A DNA stretch of 61,848 nucleotides from Phormidium tenue FACHB-1050 (GCF_014696925.1 NZ_JACJQY010000034.1:1-61848), one strand, 5' to 3'. Counted from the stretch's first letter, positions 41,802 through 52,259 are shown. Notes: generated by a model not told the origin, from the letters alone. Translations and numbers: made by a program.

Positions 41802-44549
41802 ATGGAAAAAGTTTTAGTGAATCAAATATGTGTAGGTGATCCTGCCCATGATATTTGGAAAGGACAGCGCCATCCCCTTGATTGTATTTTTCATCCTCGC
41901 TCTGTTGCAGTCATTGGTGCAAGTGAAAGAGAGGGAAGTGTCGGCAGAACATTGTTATGGAACTTAATTCGTAGTCCTTTTGGAGGGACTGTTTTTCCCG
42001 TTAATCCTCAGCGCCATAGTGTATTAGGAATTAAGTCCTATCCTGATATCGCTAGCGTCCCTGAAGTCGTGGATTTAGTCGTAATTGCCACACCTGCGGC
42101 AACAGTGCCACAGGTGATTCGGGAATGTGTAGCAGTGGGGGTGAAGGGTGCAATTATTGTTTCGGCGGGGTTTAAAGAAATTGGTGAAGCAGGCGAAGCT
42201 TTAGAACAACAAGTTCTCGCCGAAGCAAGACGGGGTGGGATGCGAATTATTGGTCCAAATTGTTTAGGGCTGATGAATCCTCTCGCAGGGCTAAATGCTA
42301 CTTTTGCAGGAACGATCGCCCGTGCAGGCAATGTCGCTTTCATTAGTCAAAGTGGAGCGCTCTGTACTTCGATTTTAGACTGGAGCCTCGGCGAAAATGT
42401 GGGATTTAGTGCCTTCGTTTCCATTGGTTCGATGTTGGATGTTGGTTGGGGGGATTTGATTGAATATCTGGGCGATGATCCCCATACCCACAGCATTGTG
42501 TTGTATATGGAATCGATTGGTGATGCCCATGCTTTTCTTTCCGCAGCTCGTGAAGTTGCCATGGACAAACCGATTATTGTGTTGAAAGTCGGTCATACAG
42601 AAGCGGCGGCAAAGGCGGCGGCTTCGCATACAGGTGCATTGACAGGCAGTGACGAAGTGCTGAATGCCGCATTCCGACGCTGTGGAGTATTGCGGGTGCA
42701 TACGATTTCCGACCTATTTGATATGGCTGAGATTCTCTCTAAACAACCGAGACCAAAAGGAAATCGTCTCTCGATTGTCACTAATGCGGGAGGGCCTGGG
42801 GCGATCGCTACCGATGCCCTGATCAGTGGCGGTGGTGAATTGTCAGAACTAGCAGCAGAAACAGTACAGCAACTTAATCAATTTTTGCCGCCTCAATGGA
42901 GCCATCACAATCCCGTTGATATTTTGGGGGATGCCAGTAGCGATCGCTATGCCAAGACCTTAGAAGTTGTGGCGAACGATCCCAATAGCGATGGATTACT
43001 CGTCATCTTGACTCCCCAAGCAATGACTAATCCTACACAGACGGCTGAAAAGCTCAAGGCTTACAGTCAATTAGGCAAGCCTGTAATCACCAGTTGGATG
43101 GGTGGTGCAGAAATTGCCGCAGCAACCCAAATTCTCAATCAGGCAAATATTCCCACCTATCCCTATCCCGATACGGCCGTTAGATTGTTTAACTATATGT
43201 GGCGGTATACCTACAATTTGCGAGGGATCTATGAAACACCTTCCTTGCCTACGGATTCAGATCAACATGCACCCGATCGCCTTCTTGCTGAAAAAATCTT
43301 AGCGCCAGCTATTAGCAGCGATCGCCGTCTATTAACTGAATATGAGTCCAAGAATTTACTTGCTGCCTATGGTATTCCCACTGTACCGACCGAAATTGCC
43401 ACTAGTGATCTCGAAGCTGTCGAAATTGCCGATCGCTTTGGTTATCCCGTCGTTCTCAAACTTCATTCGGAAACTATTACTCACAAAACTGATGTGGGTG
43501 GTGTGCGTTTAAATCTATCTGATGCCGCAGCCGTTACTCGTGCTTTTATGGCGATCGCTTCTAAAGTGCGTGCTATTGATCCCCAAGCTTTCTTGGGGGT
43601 CACTGTGCAGCCTATGGTAAAGATGGAAGGCTACGAACTGATTTTAGGAAGCAGTCTCGATCCCCAGTTTGGTGCAGTGATGCTTTTCGGGATGGGGGGG
43701 CAATTAGTAGAAATCTTTCAAGATCGCGCTTTAGGATTACCGCCATTAAATACTACCCTTGCGCGGCGAATGATGGAACAAACGCGCATCTATCAAGCTT
43801 TACAAGGAGTCAGGGGTCGAAAGGCGATCGATCTCGTTAAACTTGAACAATTATTGGTTAACCTTAGCCAGCTAATCGTTGAGCAGCCTCAAATTCGGGA
43901 AATTGATATTAATCCTCTGACGGTCTCTCCTGAGGGGATGATTGCTCTAGATGCGCGAGTGGTTCTTCATACAACCGCCGATATTGACAAGCGTCCCGTT
44001 CCAGCGATTCGCCCCTATCCCACTAAGTATGTGCAGCTATGGGAATCGTTGAAAGGAGATCTCCTCAAGATTCGCCCGATTCGCCCTGAAGATGAACCGC
44101 TCATGGTGCAGTTTCACCAAAGTCTTTCAGAAGAGAGCGTCTATTTGCGGTATGCCCACATGGTCAAACTCAAGCAACGCATTTCCCATGAGCGACTCAC
44201 TCGGATTTGCTTCATTGATTACGATCGCGAAATCGTTTTAGCTGCTGACTACAAAAATCCCCAAACATTAGAGCATGAGATTCTGGGAGTAGCAAGGCTC
44301 AGTAAGTTACATGGCACAAACGAAGCAGAATTTGCACTCATCGTTAGCGATCGCTACCAGCATCAAGGGCTAGGCACTGAGTTATTACGCCAACTGTTGG
44401 AAGTTGGTAAGGAGGAAAAACTTGAGGCGATCGTTGGTTATATCCTCAATAGCAACGACAAAATGCAAAGCCTCTGTCGCAAACTAGGCTTTCAATTACA
44501 CCAAGATGCTGAGGCAGGAATGTTGAAGGCTGTTTTTAGACCAGTTTAG
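41802..44549 (+). CDS. Acyl-CoA synthetase (NDP-forming)-like protein with C-terminal GNAT domain
   Basis: A 915-residue fusion of the Pat/YfiQ type. Residues 25-160 are a CoA-binding Rossmann domain ([20 protein letters not shown]). Residues 165-480 are succinyl-CoA-ligase-like ([38 protein letters not shown]; the latter includes the His of the phosphorylation site). Residues 500-720 are an ATP-grasp domain ([20 protein letters not shown]-like). Residues 750-910 are a GNAT acetyltransferase ([20 protein letters not shown]). Fusions of this order acetylate protein lysines, for example acetyl-CoA synthetase, and may sense acyl-CoA. It stands alone. Family certain, specific client inferred. Confidence 0.92.
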   Translation: MEKVLVNQICVGDPAHDIWKGQRHPLDCIFHPRSVAVIGASEREGSVGRTLLWNLIRSPFGGTVFPVNPQRHSVLGIKSYPDIASVPEVVDLVVIATPAATVPQVIRECVAVGVKGAIIVSAGFKEIGEAGEALEQQVLAEARRGGMRIIGPNCLGLMNPLAGLNATFAGTIARAGNVAFISQSGALCTSILDWSLGENVGFSAFVSIGSMLDVGWGDLIEYLGDDPHTHSIVLYMESIGDAHAFLSAAREVAMDKPIIVLKVGHTEAAAKAAASHTGALTGSDEVLNAAFRRCGVLRVHTISDLFDMAEILSKQPRPKGNRLSIVTNAGGPGAIATDALISGGGELSELAAETVQQLNQFLPPQWSHHNPVDILGDASSDRYAKTLEVVANDPNSDGLLVILTPQAMTNPTQTAEKLKAYSQLGKPVITSWMGGAEIAAATQILNQANIPTYPYPDTAVRLFNYMWRYTYNLRGIYETPSLPTDSDQHAPDRLLAEKILAPAISSDRRLLTEYESKNLLAAYGIPTVPTEIATSDLEAVEIADRFGYPVVLKLHSETITHKTDVGGVRLNLSDAAAVTRAFMAIASKVRAIDPQAFLGVTVQPMVKMEGYELILGSSLDPQFGAVMLFGMGGQLVEIFQDRALGLPPLNTTLARRMMEQTRIYQALQGVRGRKAIDLVKLEQLLVNLSQLIVEQPQIREIDINPLTVSPEGMIALDARVVLHTTADIDKRPVPAIRPYPTKYVQLWESLKGDLLKIRPIRPEDEPLMVQFHQSLSEESVYLRYAHMVKLKQRISHERLTRICFIDYDREIVLAADYKNPQTLEHEILGVARLSKLHGTNEAEFALIVSDRYQHQGLGTELLRQLLEVGKEEKLEAIVGYILNSNDKMQSLCRKLGFQLHQDAEAGMLKAVFRPV

Positions 44550-44568
44550 TTGTCTCCCCAGAATATTC

Positions 44569-44617
44569 AAACCCAGAAAACTACGGTAGGCTAAGCCTGC
44601 TGTAGTTTTCTGGGTTT
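44569..44617. repeat. Palindrome downstream of the Pat-like gene
   Basis: Arms of 23 bp beginning AAACCCAGAAAACTACGG pair with two mismatches around TAA. It lies 20 bp after the stop codon. Confidence 0.75.
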
Positions 44618-44705
44618 GGTTTTCAATTCGAGCTTGGCGCTATAAAACTTAGATTTATTCTATTCACAAAGCTAAACGTACTTATTTTTAAAAGGCGATC
44701 GCAAA

Positions 44706-45092
44706 ATGACCAATATTCTCGACATTATTAAGGCGGATTATGCAAAATTCCCTGAAGCGCAAACCTATAGCATCTATAGCGAAGATGTCTATTTTAAAGA
44801 TCCTGTCTATAACTTTCGTGGCATCAAGCAATATCAGAAGATGATTGGCTTCATTACCTTTTGGTTTAAAAATCTCAAGCTAGAGCTTCACGATATCACC
44901 CGCACCGATAATCTTGTCAAGGCTCGCTGGACAATGAGTTGGGATGCACCATTACCTTGGAAACCAAGAATTAGTGTGACGGGCTGGAGTGACCTCACTC
45001 TAGATATGGCGGGAGAACTAATTATTTCTCACATTGACTATTGGGAATGTACTAAATTTGATGTCATTAAGCAGCATTTTGTCTTTTCCTAA
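44706..45092 (+). CDS. DUF2358 family protein
   Basis: A 128-residue SnoaL/NTF2-like protein. The pattern is ILDIIKADYAKFPE, SIYSEDVYFKDPVYNFRG, then WTMSWDAPLPWKPRISVTGW and ISHIDYWE, as in the DUF2358 family of cyanobacteria and plastids. It is cytoplasmic, with no signal sequence. Function is unknown; NTF2-like folds often bind small ligands. Confidence 0.87.
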   Translation: MTNILDIIKADYAKFPEAQTYSIYSEDVYFKDPVYNFRGIKQYQKMIGFITFWFKNLKLELHDITRTDNLVKARWTMSWDAPLPWKPRISVTGWSDLTLDMAGELIISHIDYWECTKFDVIKQHFVFS

Positions 45093-45107
45093 GTAGCTCA
45101 GCATAGT

Positions 45108-45274
45108 TATAGCTGTCGCCATTCTTGTTAGGACAAATCAAAACCTAAAAAGTGTGAGGCGGCGCTTCGCGCCGCCTCACACTTTTTGTGTCCTAAATGG
45201 CGATAGCTATATAAAACAAACCCAAATTGTTGGGCTGCCCGCTTAGCGGGCAGCCCAACAATTTGGGTTTGTTT
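45108..45274. repeat. TATAGC-bounded element (copy 3) and adjacent perfect palindrome
   Basis: 45108-45211 is bounded by TATAGCTGTCGCCATT and its complement AATGGCGATAGCTATA, with AGGACA/TGTCCT inside and a 19-bp-arm core (loop TTC, 45147-45187). It lacks the right-hand TTTGGGTTTT block. 45214-45274 is a separate palindrome with perfect 29-bp arms (AAACAAACCCAAATTG...) around TTA. This copy shows the outer inverted repeat most clearly. Confidence 0.85.
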
Positions 45275-45353
45275 ATATATTTTTTACTTTGCATAAGTTT
45301 TGTACACTGAAGCTAGCGATAAGTGATCCAAACCTAAAATAGCGAGAAAATCA

Positions 45354-46157
45354 ATGTTTGCAGAAACGCGAGAATTTTCGGCTACGCAGTTTGCTAAAAC
45401 CAGATGTTCCACTAATGGCACACCATCTTTTTTGGCTTGGAGTGGTTATTTATATTCCTTTATGCCTAACGAGCCAAAGCGTAAGTTGTTCCAAATCGTC
45501 GGGATGAATGTGGCACGATGTATAGACAAGGGTGATGGCTCATGGGACTTCACCTCTCGCGAAGTGATTCTATATCTTGATCCTGAGACTAGAGAGATAA
45601 TTCGCCATTGGCAAAATCCTTGGACAGGGGAAATGTTATCTGTGGTACATGTCGCCCATAGTCCGATTCAAGGTACATTTCGCCACAATATTCCTGCCGA
45701 GGTGGAAGGCGACACTGCAACTTTCATTTTCGATTTATTTGCTCAGTATCCTAATCCCCTTGCTGACGATCCTAAATTTGCTGAATATTGCGATCGCCCG
45801 ATATACAATGCCGTCGAGTTATTTAAACTCTCTGTTCCCATCGCCGATCTCGAAGATCCCACAACCACAACGGTCTCCAAATTAGTCTTGTCTTGGAATC
45901 GGGTGGGTCCATGGCTACCTTGGATGAAAATGGGACGGCGTGAAGGGAATCTGATTTATAGCGCCTCTGGTAAAAAAGTTAAAGATTTTAACGAGCTACC
46001 ACTGATTCTCAAAAAAGAAATTGAAACCCGTGTACCTCTGTTTAGAGATGCACCATCTGAAAAAACTGAAGGGGAAGAAATGACATCATGGCAATATTTC
46101 AAACAGCATTTTGACGCTTATCTGCAAGGTGTTACTTTCCCGATTCCTACGGTCTAA
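45354..46157 (+). CDS. DUF1838 family protein
   Basis: A 267-residue protein. PSFLAWSGYLYSFMPNEPKRK, then FQIVGMNVARCIDKGDGSWDFTSREVILYLDPETREIIRHWQNPWTG, and FKLSVPIADLEDP match DUF1838. Members are all-beta, calycin-like proteins of unknown function, found in cyanobacteria and proteobacteria. No signal peptide is visible. It may share a transcript with the DUF2358 gene, although 261 bp with palindromes separate them. Confidence 0.86.
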   Translation: MFAETREFSATQFAKTRCSTNGTPSFLAWSGYLYSFMPNEPKRKLFQIVGMNVARCIDKGDGSWDFTSREVILYLDPETREIIRHWQNPWTGEMLSVVHVAHSPIQGTFRHNIPAEVEGDTATFIFDLFAQYPNPLADDPKFAEYCDRPIYNAVELFKLSVPIADLEDPTTTTVSKLVLSWNRVGPWLPWMKMGRREGNLIYSASGKKVKDFNELPLILKKEIETRVPLFRDAPSEKTEGEEMTSWQYFKQHFDAYLQGVTFPIPTV

Positions 46158-46160
46158 ACC

Positions 46161-46358
46161 AAAACACAAAGCGGCTAGCCGTTTTGTGTTTGTCCAGCAA
46201 TAAAGAAAGGCAGCCCTAATGGCTGCCTTTCTTTATTCTTATATAGCTGTCGCTAAGTGTATGAGGACATAAAACCCAAGAAGAGAATAGCGGCGCGAAG
46301 CGCCGCTATTCTCTTCTTGGGTTTTGCTTTTGTCCTAACACAATCGACGGCAGCTATA
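46161..46358. repeat. Two small hairpins and TATAGC-bounded element copy 4
   Basis: A stem near 46161-46190 (AAACACAAA / TTTTGTGTTT) is followed by AATAAAGAAAGGCAGCC-CTAAT-GGCTGCCTTTCTTTATT at about 46200-46238. Then comes the element 46242-46358, whose core (46271-46325) has perfect 26-bp arms AAAACCCAAGAAGAGAATAG... around GAA. It ends 4 bp before the stop codon of the next, convergent gene. Confidence 0.82.
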
Positions 46359-46361
46359 AAT

Positions 46362-47273
46362 TTAGGCTTCTGGGGGAATTTCAGAGGTTGCTGTAGATAT
46401 TTGAGGGACAAGGAGCGATCGCTGAGATTCTGAGACCAATCCTGTCAAGATATCTTTAAATTCATTTTGTTTCTTCGCATTGGTGGAGACATAGCTAACT
46501 GTAATTACAGAATCGCTAAAAGGAACACCAGCACAGGATTGGGAATAAATATCAATGCGAGGAGTCGGTACATCAGTCTGACTAGACAATAAAGCAGAAG
46601 CTCCTGCCATATCATCCATATTCAAGAGACGTATGAGTTCATCCCTAGATTCCTCTGTTGCACTGCCTACCCATTGTTTCTCTCCATACCATTCATTAGC
46701 TTCTTCGTTGAATGGTTCGTTTGCAGATTTAAAAGGAATGGAAGCTGCTAAGAATCCAACAACTCCCAACTCGATCAACCAGAGTAAATAAGCAAAATTA
46801 TCCTTGATCTCGAAGGAACTACTTCTTCTACTAATGGTAATTCCTTCTTTGGCTGACATTTTTAAAAAGCCAACAAATCCTGAAGAACCAGTTTCCTGTT
46901 GCAAAAAGCTATTGATTTGCTCTTTTGCCTGATTCTTGTCGGTGACATTATATTCACGCTCCATGATTTTTTCGGTTTCCTGCTGAAAATTGATGTACTG
47001 TCCGTACATCAGCGAGCCGTAGGTAACCAGTCCACCTAAAATACCTAATCCAAGAGCAGTAAGTGGATTCCGAATTTTGCCTTTTTTGACTGCAAACCCC
47101 ATTGCAGCACCAGTTGCAAATCCCATTCCTAGAGGGAATAAAACAATAAAGTAAATAAATTTACTGATAAATGCGGTTGCTCCGCCGATCGCCACACCTG
47201 AGACTAAAGAAGAGATAGCTAATATCGCGACTCCTTGAGAGGGAGCGATATTACTGGGCTGATAGGTTCTCAT
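46362..47273 (-). CDS. Multi-spanning membrane protein of unknown function
   Basis: A 303-residue protein. Residues 14-95 contain three hydrophobic segments rich in Gly (VSGVAIGGATAFISKFIYFI, FATGAAMGFAVKKG, ALGLGILGGLVTYGSLMYG). A soluble helical loop spans 95-160. Another helix at 165-182 (FAYLLWLIELGVVGFLAAS) leads to a soluble C-terminal half (residues 185-303) with ESRDELIRLLNMDDMAGASA and a beta-rich end. I do not recognise the family. It is 75 bp upstream of nothing obvious and convergent with the DUF1838 gene. Confidence 0.7.
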   Translation of the reverse strand: MRTYQPSNIAPSQGVAILAISSLVSGVAIGGATAFISKFIYFIVLFPLGMGFATGAAMGFAVKKGKIRNPLTALGLGILGGLVTYGSLMYGQYINFQQETEKIMEREYNVTDKNQAKEQINSFLQQETGSSGFVGFLKMSAKEGITISRRSSSFEIKDNFAYLLWLIELGVVGFLAASIPFKSANEPFNEEANEWYGEKQWVGSATEESRDELIRLLNMDDMAGASALLSSQTDVPTPRIDIYSQSCAGVPFSDSVITVSYVSTNAKKQNEFKDILTGLVSESQRSLLVPQISTATSEIPPEA

Positions 47274-47348
47274 GTCTGTAAGCTATAGGTTACATAGATT
47301 TAATTCTATTATTTTGCCGCAATTTACGAGATTGAAATAATAAGAAAT

Positions 47349-48146
47349 TTAATTGCCATGAGCCATTGACAAAATCTCCTCAAAACTAGGCGTAACTATT
47401 TCTGAAGACTGCTCACTTAGCCATAGCCAATATTCGTAATTACCAGTCCGACCTTGAATTGGTGAAGGCGTTAAACCTTGAAATTGCCAACCCAAACCTT
47501 GAGCAGTTGCTAAAACATTAGCGATCGCCTCAGCTCTAACTTTTGGTTCGCGAACAATCCCATTTTTGCCTACTTGTCCCTTACCCGCTTCAAATTGCGG
47601 CTTGACGAGCAGTAATGTCTCGCGCGGCGATCGCAATAAATTCCATAGTGAAGGCAAAATTTTAGTAAGCGAAATAAACGATAAATCCAACACCGCAAAG
47701 TCAGGAACAATATCTTCAGGCGCATATAAATCTTCAGGAGTAAGATGTCTGAGATTAGTCCGCTCTCGCAACACCACTCGCTGATCACTGCGAATTTCCC
47801 AAGCTACCTGACCATAGCCCACATCAATCCCATAGACCTTCTCAGCCCCCTGCTTCAGCATACAGTCCGTAAATCCACCCGTCGAGATCCCCCCATCAAA
47901 ACAAGTGCGATCGCCCAAATTCACCGCAAATTTAGCAAGCGCTCCTGCCAATTTCTCACCACCACGGGACACAAAAGGCGATCGTTGCTTCACCAAAATC
48001 ACTGCGTCATCTTTGACCTCAGTACCAACCTTATCAATCACCTGCTGATTGACCTGCACCCAGCCAGCTCGAATAAACTTTTGAGCCTGCTCCCGCGATG
48101 GTGCTAGCTCTAAGTCAACCAATAAGACATCTAAACGCTTTTTCAA
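47349..48146 (-). CDS. tlyA: TlyA-family rRNA 2'-O-methyltransferase
   Basis: A 265-residue protein. It has an N-terminal S4 RNA-binding domain (KRLDVLLVDLELAPSREQAQ, then FIRAGWVQVN) and an FtsJ-like SAM domain with SRGGEKLAGAL, CFDGGISTGGFTDCML and VYGIDVGYGQ. Catalytic Lys and Asp residues of the K-D-K-E set are in place (DFAVLDLSFISL; LLVKPQFEAGKGQVG). TlyA methylates ribose in 16S and 23S rRNA. The SAM motif here has Gly where Val or Leu-Asp-Val is usual (FDGG), a mild variant. Confidence 0.9.
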   Translation of the reverse strand: MKKRLDVLLVDLELAPSREQAQKFIRAGWVQVNQQVIDKVGTEVKDDAVILVKQRSPFVSRGGEKLAGALAKFAVNLGDRTCFDGGISTGGFTDCMLKQGAEKVYGIDVGYGQVAWEIRSDQRVVLRERTNLRHLTPEDLYAPEDIVPDFAVLDLSFISLTKILPSLWNLLRSPRETLLLVKPQFEAGKGQVGKNGIVREPKVRAEAIANVLATAQGLGWQFQGLTPSPIQGRTGNYEYWLWLSEQSSEIVTPSFEEILSMAHGN

Positions 48147-48205
48147 ACTCTATATAACCTTTAACCACATCAAAAATATAGCTTCGCCAAGTGTATCAGG
48201 ACATA

Positions 48206-48258
48206 AAAAACTAAAAGAGAGTTGCGGCGCTTTGCGCCGCAACTCTCTTTTAGTTTTT
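48206..48258. repeat. Perfect palindrome after rpsA
   Basis: Arms of 25 bp beginning AAAAACTAAAAGAGAGTTG, closing with CGGCGC, pair perfectly around TTT. TATAGCTTCGCCAAGTGTATCAGGACA on the left is a relic of the TATAGC-bounded element, but the right outer arm is missing. It can terminate rpsA, whose stop lies 13 bp away on the minus strand. Confidence 0.82.
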
Positions 48259-48270
48259 GGTTAGTCTTGA

Positions 48271-49305
48271 CTAAGCTTCAGCTACAGTTTCTTCTACTGC
48301 TTCAGCTACAACTTCTTCAGGAATTTCAGGCTCTTCCATTGCATCAGGAACTTCATACTCTTCCTCTTCAACTGCGGCTACAGGAATTTCCATTACCGCA
48401 GGAGGTGCGTTTAGTTGCTCACGATATTTTGCAGCCATTTCTTCGGCTTTAGCGTAAACCAGTTGAGGGTCTTTGACCATATCACCAGGTTCTGCTTCGA
48501 GTTGCTTGGTGGAAAGCGAAATACGTCCACGTTCGGCATCAAGGTCGATGATCATTACCTTCACTTCGTCATTTACATTGAAGACGTTGTGAGGAGTTTC
48601 GATATGCTCGTGGGAGATTTCGGAAATGTGCAACAAGCCACTGACACCACCGATATCGATAAATGCACCGTAGGGCTTGATACCACGGACGACACCGATC
48701 ACGACTTCGCCAACTTCGAGCTTGTTCATCTTGCGCTCAACAAGGGCGCGACGATGACTGAGAACAAGACGGTTGCGGTCTTCGTCTACTTCCAAGAACT
48801 TAAGTGGCAATTCTTCGCCAACTAGTTCTTCCTTAGGCTTGCGAGTGCTGATGTGTGAACCAGGGATAAATCCGCGTAGTCCTTCAATTCTGACTAGTGC
48901 GCCACCACGGTTGGTAGCAAAAATAAGAGATCGCACGGTTGCGTCTTCTGCTTGCAACTGGCGTACACGTTCCCATGCTCTCATGTACTCAATGCGACGA
49001 ATCGAAAGGGTTAGTTGTCCTTCTTCGTTTTCGTCAGCGAGAATGAAAAACTCACGGGTTTCATTGTTTTGTAATACTTCTTCAGGTTGATCAACACGAT
49101 TGATCGACATTTCCTGAATCGGGATATAGGCTGCTGTCTTTGCGCCAATGTCAATAAGTGCGCCCCTAGGCTCAATGCTAAATACTGTACCCGCAACAAT
49201 GTCGCCAGGGCTGAAGTGATAATCGTATTTATCTAAAAGCTTCGCGAAATCTTCATGTGTGAAGCCGACATTGGTGGTTGTGGCAGTTTTGGCCCGATTG
49301 ATCAT
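48271..49305 (-). CDS. rpsA: 30S ribosomal protein S1
   Basis: A 344-residue cyanobacterial-type S1 with three S1/OB domains, starting near residues 35 (GDIVAGTVFSIEPRGALIDI), 120 (IFATNRGGALVRIEGLRGFI) and 200 (GEVVIGVVRGIKPYGAFIDI, with GVSGLLHISEIS after it). It helps load mRNA on the 30S subunit. The last 45 residues are Glu-, Val- and Ala-rich (for example EEEEYEVPDAMEEPEIPE). A 235-bp leader with no gene separates it from rsmB. Its length matches other cyanobacteria rather than the six-domain E. coli protein. Confidence 0.95.
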   Translation of the reverse strand: MINRAKTATTTNVGFTHEDFAKLLDKYDYHFSPGDIVAGTVFSIEPRGALIDIGAKTAAYIPIQEMSINRVDQPEEVLQNNETREFFILADENEEGQLTLSIRRIEYMRAWERVRQLQAEDATVRSLIFATNRGGALVRIEGLRGFIPGSHISTRKPKEELVGEELPLKFLEVDEDRNRLVLSHRRALVERKMNKLEVGEVVIGVVRGIKPYGAFIDIGGVSGLLHISEISHEHIETPHNVFNVNDEVKVMIIDLDAERGRISLSTKQLEAEPGDMVKDPQLVYAKAEEMAAKYREQLNAPPAVMEIPVAAVEEEEYEVPDAMEEPEIPEEVVAEAVEETVAEA

Positions 49306-49540
49306 AACTAAATTTTTCCTTGTTCCTGTTTTGAATTTATCTGGTTTCCTCCCAGAAATGTAAGAGCAGTAGCCGTTACAGCTTGTTGCGGTTTACATCC
49401 TACGCCTATTTGTGTTGTTAATATTTTTAGTAAAACCTATAGGCATAGGTTTGCAATTATAGCGTACTTAAGCTAGATATAGAAAGTGTTAGCAAATATT
49501 TTTTATACGAGAGTTTACGAAGCCTACTATCGTATAACTC

Positions 49541-50902
49541 TTATGTTTTTTGGAGTTTAACCATAAAAAAGCCATCCATATCATGTTTATGGGGCAGGAC
49601 TTTTACCCAGCCGCGATCGCTGGCAAAATGAGCGGCAGGATTATCACCACTCGGCGGCACAATTTGCCAATCGGGATGATTGATTAAAAACTGGGTAATT
49701 ACTTGTTCGTTCTCAGCAGGATGTAGGGTGCAAGTGCCATAAACGATTACACCTTCAGACTTTACCCATTGGATAGCGCGTTCCAGAATTTCGGCTTGGG
49801 TTTTGGCTAGTTTATAGGGTTCTTCGGGAGTTTGTCGCCAACGCGCATCGGCGTGACGGTGTAATGTTCCTAAGCCAGAGCAAGGCACATCTAATAAGAC
49901 TCGATCGCATTTTGACTCTAATACTTTGTCCGCATCAAATTCACGGGCATCGATTTCAACGGTTTGCACATTCGTGATCCCCAGACGCGCCGTATTTTGT
50001 TCAACTTTTTTAAGACGATTAGCAAGGCGATCCAAGGCATAGACTTTGCCCGTGTTTTTCAGGCGATCGCTGATATGTGTCGTCTTACCACCGGGGGCAG
50101 CACAGGCATCAATAATGATCTCATTAGGTTGTGGATCTAATAAGTAAGTAACTAACTGTGCGCTTGCATCCTGCACTGACCACCAACCCTCTTTAAACTT
50201 GGGTAATTGGCTCACATCCCCTGATCCCTGCGCCACACGTATACCATCGGGCAAATAGGGAATCGGCTCAGCTTTGATTTCAGATTCAGCAAAAGCAGCT
50301 AGGACTTGATCCCTTGTCGCATATAAAAGATTTACCCGTAAATCAAGATGGGGCGTTTGGTTAAACCAATTACAAATATTTGCGATCGCTTCTTGACCAA
50401 ATTCTTTTTGCCATAATTCGATCAACCATTCAGGATAGCTATAAAAACTAGCGGGATCGGTAATATTAGCAAGAATATCTTCCTTCTCTTTAGCTCTGAG
50501 TATGGATCTCATTACCCCATTTGTAAATCCTGACAAGCCCTTTAAATTATTTTCTTTGACCAATTCCACCGTGGTATGAACGATCGCAGATGGCTTGATG
50601 CGATCGAGAAAACATAGTTGGTAGATACCAATGTGTAAGATTATTAATAAGTCGGGTGGTAATTTTGTGGTTGGTTTTTGTGAGAAGTTTTGCAAAACCG
50701 CTTGCAGGGTTTTTTGGCGGCGCGTACATCCATACACTAACTCCGTGATCAGACGGCGATCGCTTTCTGGGAGATTAATGTTATCCTGACGCGCCCGCGA
50801 CAGCGTACAGTCAAGCGCTACATCCGCATAGGCATTGCGTCTTTGAATCAAACGTAGTGCTTCTAAAGCAATTTGTCGAGAATTCTTACTCGTCATCGGC
50901 AA
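49541..50902 (-). CDS. rsmB: 16S rRNA (C967-m5) methyltransferase
   Basis: A 453-residue RsmB. Residues 1-150 are a NusB-like RNA-binding domain (ALEALRLIQRRNAYADVALD, LITELVYGCTRRQKTLQ). The Rossmann methyltransferase has the SAM motif IIDACAAPGGKTTHISD near 268 and the two cysteine motifs VLLDVPCSGLGTLHRHADARW and VYGTCTLHPAENEQ, the latter supplying the catalytic Cys. It modifies cytosine 967 in the decoding region of 16S rRNA. Divergent from mraY. Confidence 0.95.
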   Translation of the reverse strand: MPMTSKNSRQIALEALRLIQRRNAYADVALDCTLSRARQDNINLPESDRRLITELVYGCTRRQKTLQAVLQNFSQKPTTKLPPDLLIILHIGIYQLCFLDRIKPSAIVHTTVELVKENNLKGLSGFTNGVMRSILRAKEKEDILANITDPASFYSYPEWLIELWQKEFGQEAIANICNWFNQTPHLDLRVNLLYATRDQVLAAFAESEIKAEPIPYLPDGIRVAQGSGDVSQLPKFKEGWWSVQDASAQLVTYLLDPQPNEIIIDACAAPGGKTTHISDRLKNTGKVYALDRLANRLKKVEQNTARLGITNVQTVEIDAREFDADKVLESKCDRVLLDVPCSGLGTLHRHADARWRQTPEEPYKLAKTQAEILERAIQWVKSEGVIVYGTCTLHPAENEQVITQFLINHPDWQIVPPSGDNPAAHFASDRGWVKVLPHKHDMDGFFMVKLQKT

Positions 50903-51129
50903 TTTAATAAACTTAAAATTAAAGGGCTATTTACAAAAATTGAGTTCAAGGATTCAATAATTATCAAAATTCAATGGTTGCACTGTAGACAAATGCGGTC
51001 ATTATTTGGTATCTAAGAGCGTATATTCAGGTGATATTTAATCATCTGTTACAAAGCCGTAAAAAAGCTGCTGATCTAAAGTTCGATCTAAAAAAAGTGT
51101 GATGGTTACTGTGGGTGTGAGGAGCGGCA

Positions 51130-52233
51130 ATGGTTGATACTGGTGTGAGAGTTAGGAAAGCAAAATTTCCGACAGGAAGTAGCCTAGCACTTGGTTTAGC
51201 AATCGGTTTAATAAGTTTAATTGTTGGTGTCGATCTTTTCTTGAATCCTAATATAAGTTCAAGTTTGCTGTTACCATTCACATTTGGGGGGGCTGGTGTA
51301 GCTGCATTGGGGACTTTTGCTGTACCCGCGTTGCGTCGCCTCAAGGCTGGTCAAATCATCCGTGAAGATGGTCCACAGGCTCACCTCAAAAAACAAGGTA
51401 CGCCGACGATGGGGGGGATATTCATTATACCTGTCGGAATTTTATTGTCGTTGGTATGGTCTGGCTTTAATGACAAAGTCATAGCTTGTAGCTTGCTCAC
51501 GCTTTCCTTTGCATTTATCGGTTGGCTAGATGATTGGAAAATTTTGCGTCGTCACTCCAATAAAGGCTTGTCTCCACGAGCCAAACTTTTACTCCAAGCA
51601 TTTTTCGCGGCTTGTTTTTGTACTTGGCTAGGTTTAACCCAAAACTGGCAGGCGATCGCCACGATTAATTTGCCTCTGAAATTTGTGATTCCTCTGGGCT
51701 TACTGTTTTTCCCTCTGGCTCTGTTTGTATTCCTTGGCAGTAGCAACGCGACCAACCTCACCGATGGCTTAGATGGCTTAGCTGGTGGTACTGGTGCGAT
51801 CGCCTTATTTGGTATGGGGCTACTACTGTTTCCTCAGAACAAAGAACTCGCCATTTTTTGCATGTGCCTCAGCGGTAGCTATTTAGGATTTCTCTGGCAC
51901 AATCGCTATCCAGCCCGTGTATTTATGGGTGACACGGGATCGCTGGCTTTAGGTGGTGCACTTGCTTCGACTGCTATCCTTGGTAACTTGCTATGGGCAT
52001 TTTTAATTGTCGGAGCAATTTTTATCTGGGAATCAATTTCAGTAATTGCTCAGGTTTCTTATTACAAGGCAACCAAAGATGAAACTGGAATGGGTAAGCG
52101 TCTTTTCAAAATGGCTCCTTTTCACCATCACTTAGAGTTGAGCGGCTGGCATGAGTTACATGTGGTCAAATTCTTTTATCTCACAGGTGGGCTTTTAGTA
52201 GCGATCGCACTTTTGGTTAGCAAACTTCCATAG
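51130..52233 (+). CDS. mraY: Phospho-MurNAc-pentapeptide translocase
   Basis: A 367-residue polytopic enzyme that moves phospho-MurNAc-pentapeptide to undecaprenyl phosphate, giving lipid I of peptidoglycan synthesis. Catalytic motifs in order: GTPTMGGIFIIPVG near 95, the Asp pair in IGWLDDWKILRR near 138, NLTDGLDGLAGG near 212, FMGDTGSLALGG near 272, and PFHHHLELSGW near 333. GAGGAG lies 8 bp before the ATG. It is not inside a dcw cluster, as is usual for cyanobacteria. Confidence 0.96.
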   Translation: MVDTGVRVRKAKFPTGSSLALGLAIGLISLIVGVDLFLNPNISSSLLLPFTFGGAGVAALGTFAVPALRRLKAGQIIREDGPQAHLKKQGTPTMGGIFIIPVGILLSLVWSGFNDKVIACSLLTLSFAFIGWLDDWKILRRHSNKGLSPRAKLLLQAFFAACFCTWLGLTQNWQAIATINLPLKFVIPLGLLFFPLALFVFLGSSNATNLTDGLDGLAGGTGAIALFGMGLLLFPQNKELAIFCMCLSGSYLGFLWHNRYPARVFMGDTGSLALGGALASTAILGNLLWAFLIVGAIFIWESISVIAQVSYYKATKDETGMGKRLFKMAPFHHHLELSGWHELHVVKFFYLTGGLLVAIALLVSKLP

Positions 52234-52259
52234 ACAAGCTAATCACGAAATACACTTTT

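Noticed and set aside
49306-49540. Possible riboswitch or regulatory RNA in the rpsA leader
   Set aside because: The 235-bp leader shows no recognisable conserved RNA motif or long stem. Autoregulation by S1 is possible from known biology but nothing in the sequence supports a specific element.
51042-51344. Minus-strand frame of 100 codons at the start of mraY
   Set aside because: It is antisense to the mraY N-terminal helices and leader, with no recognisable domain.
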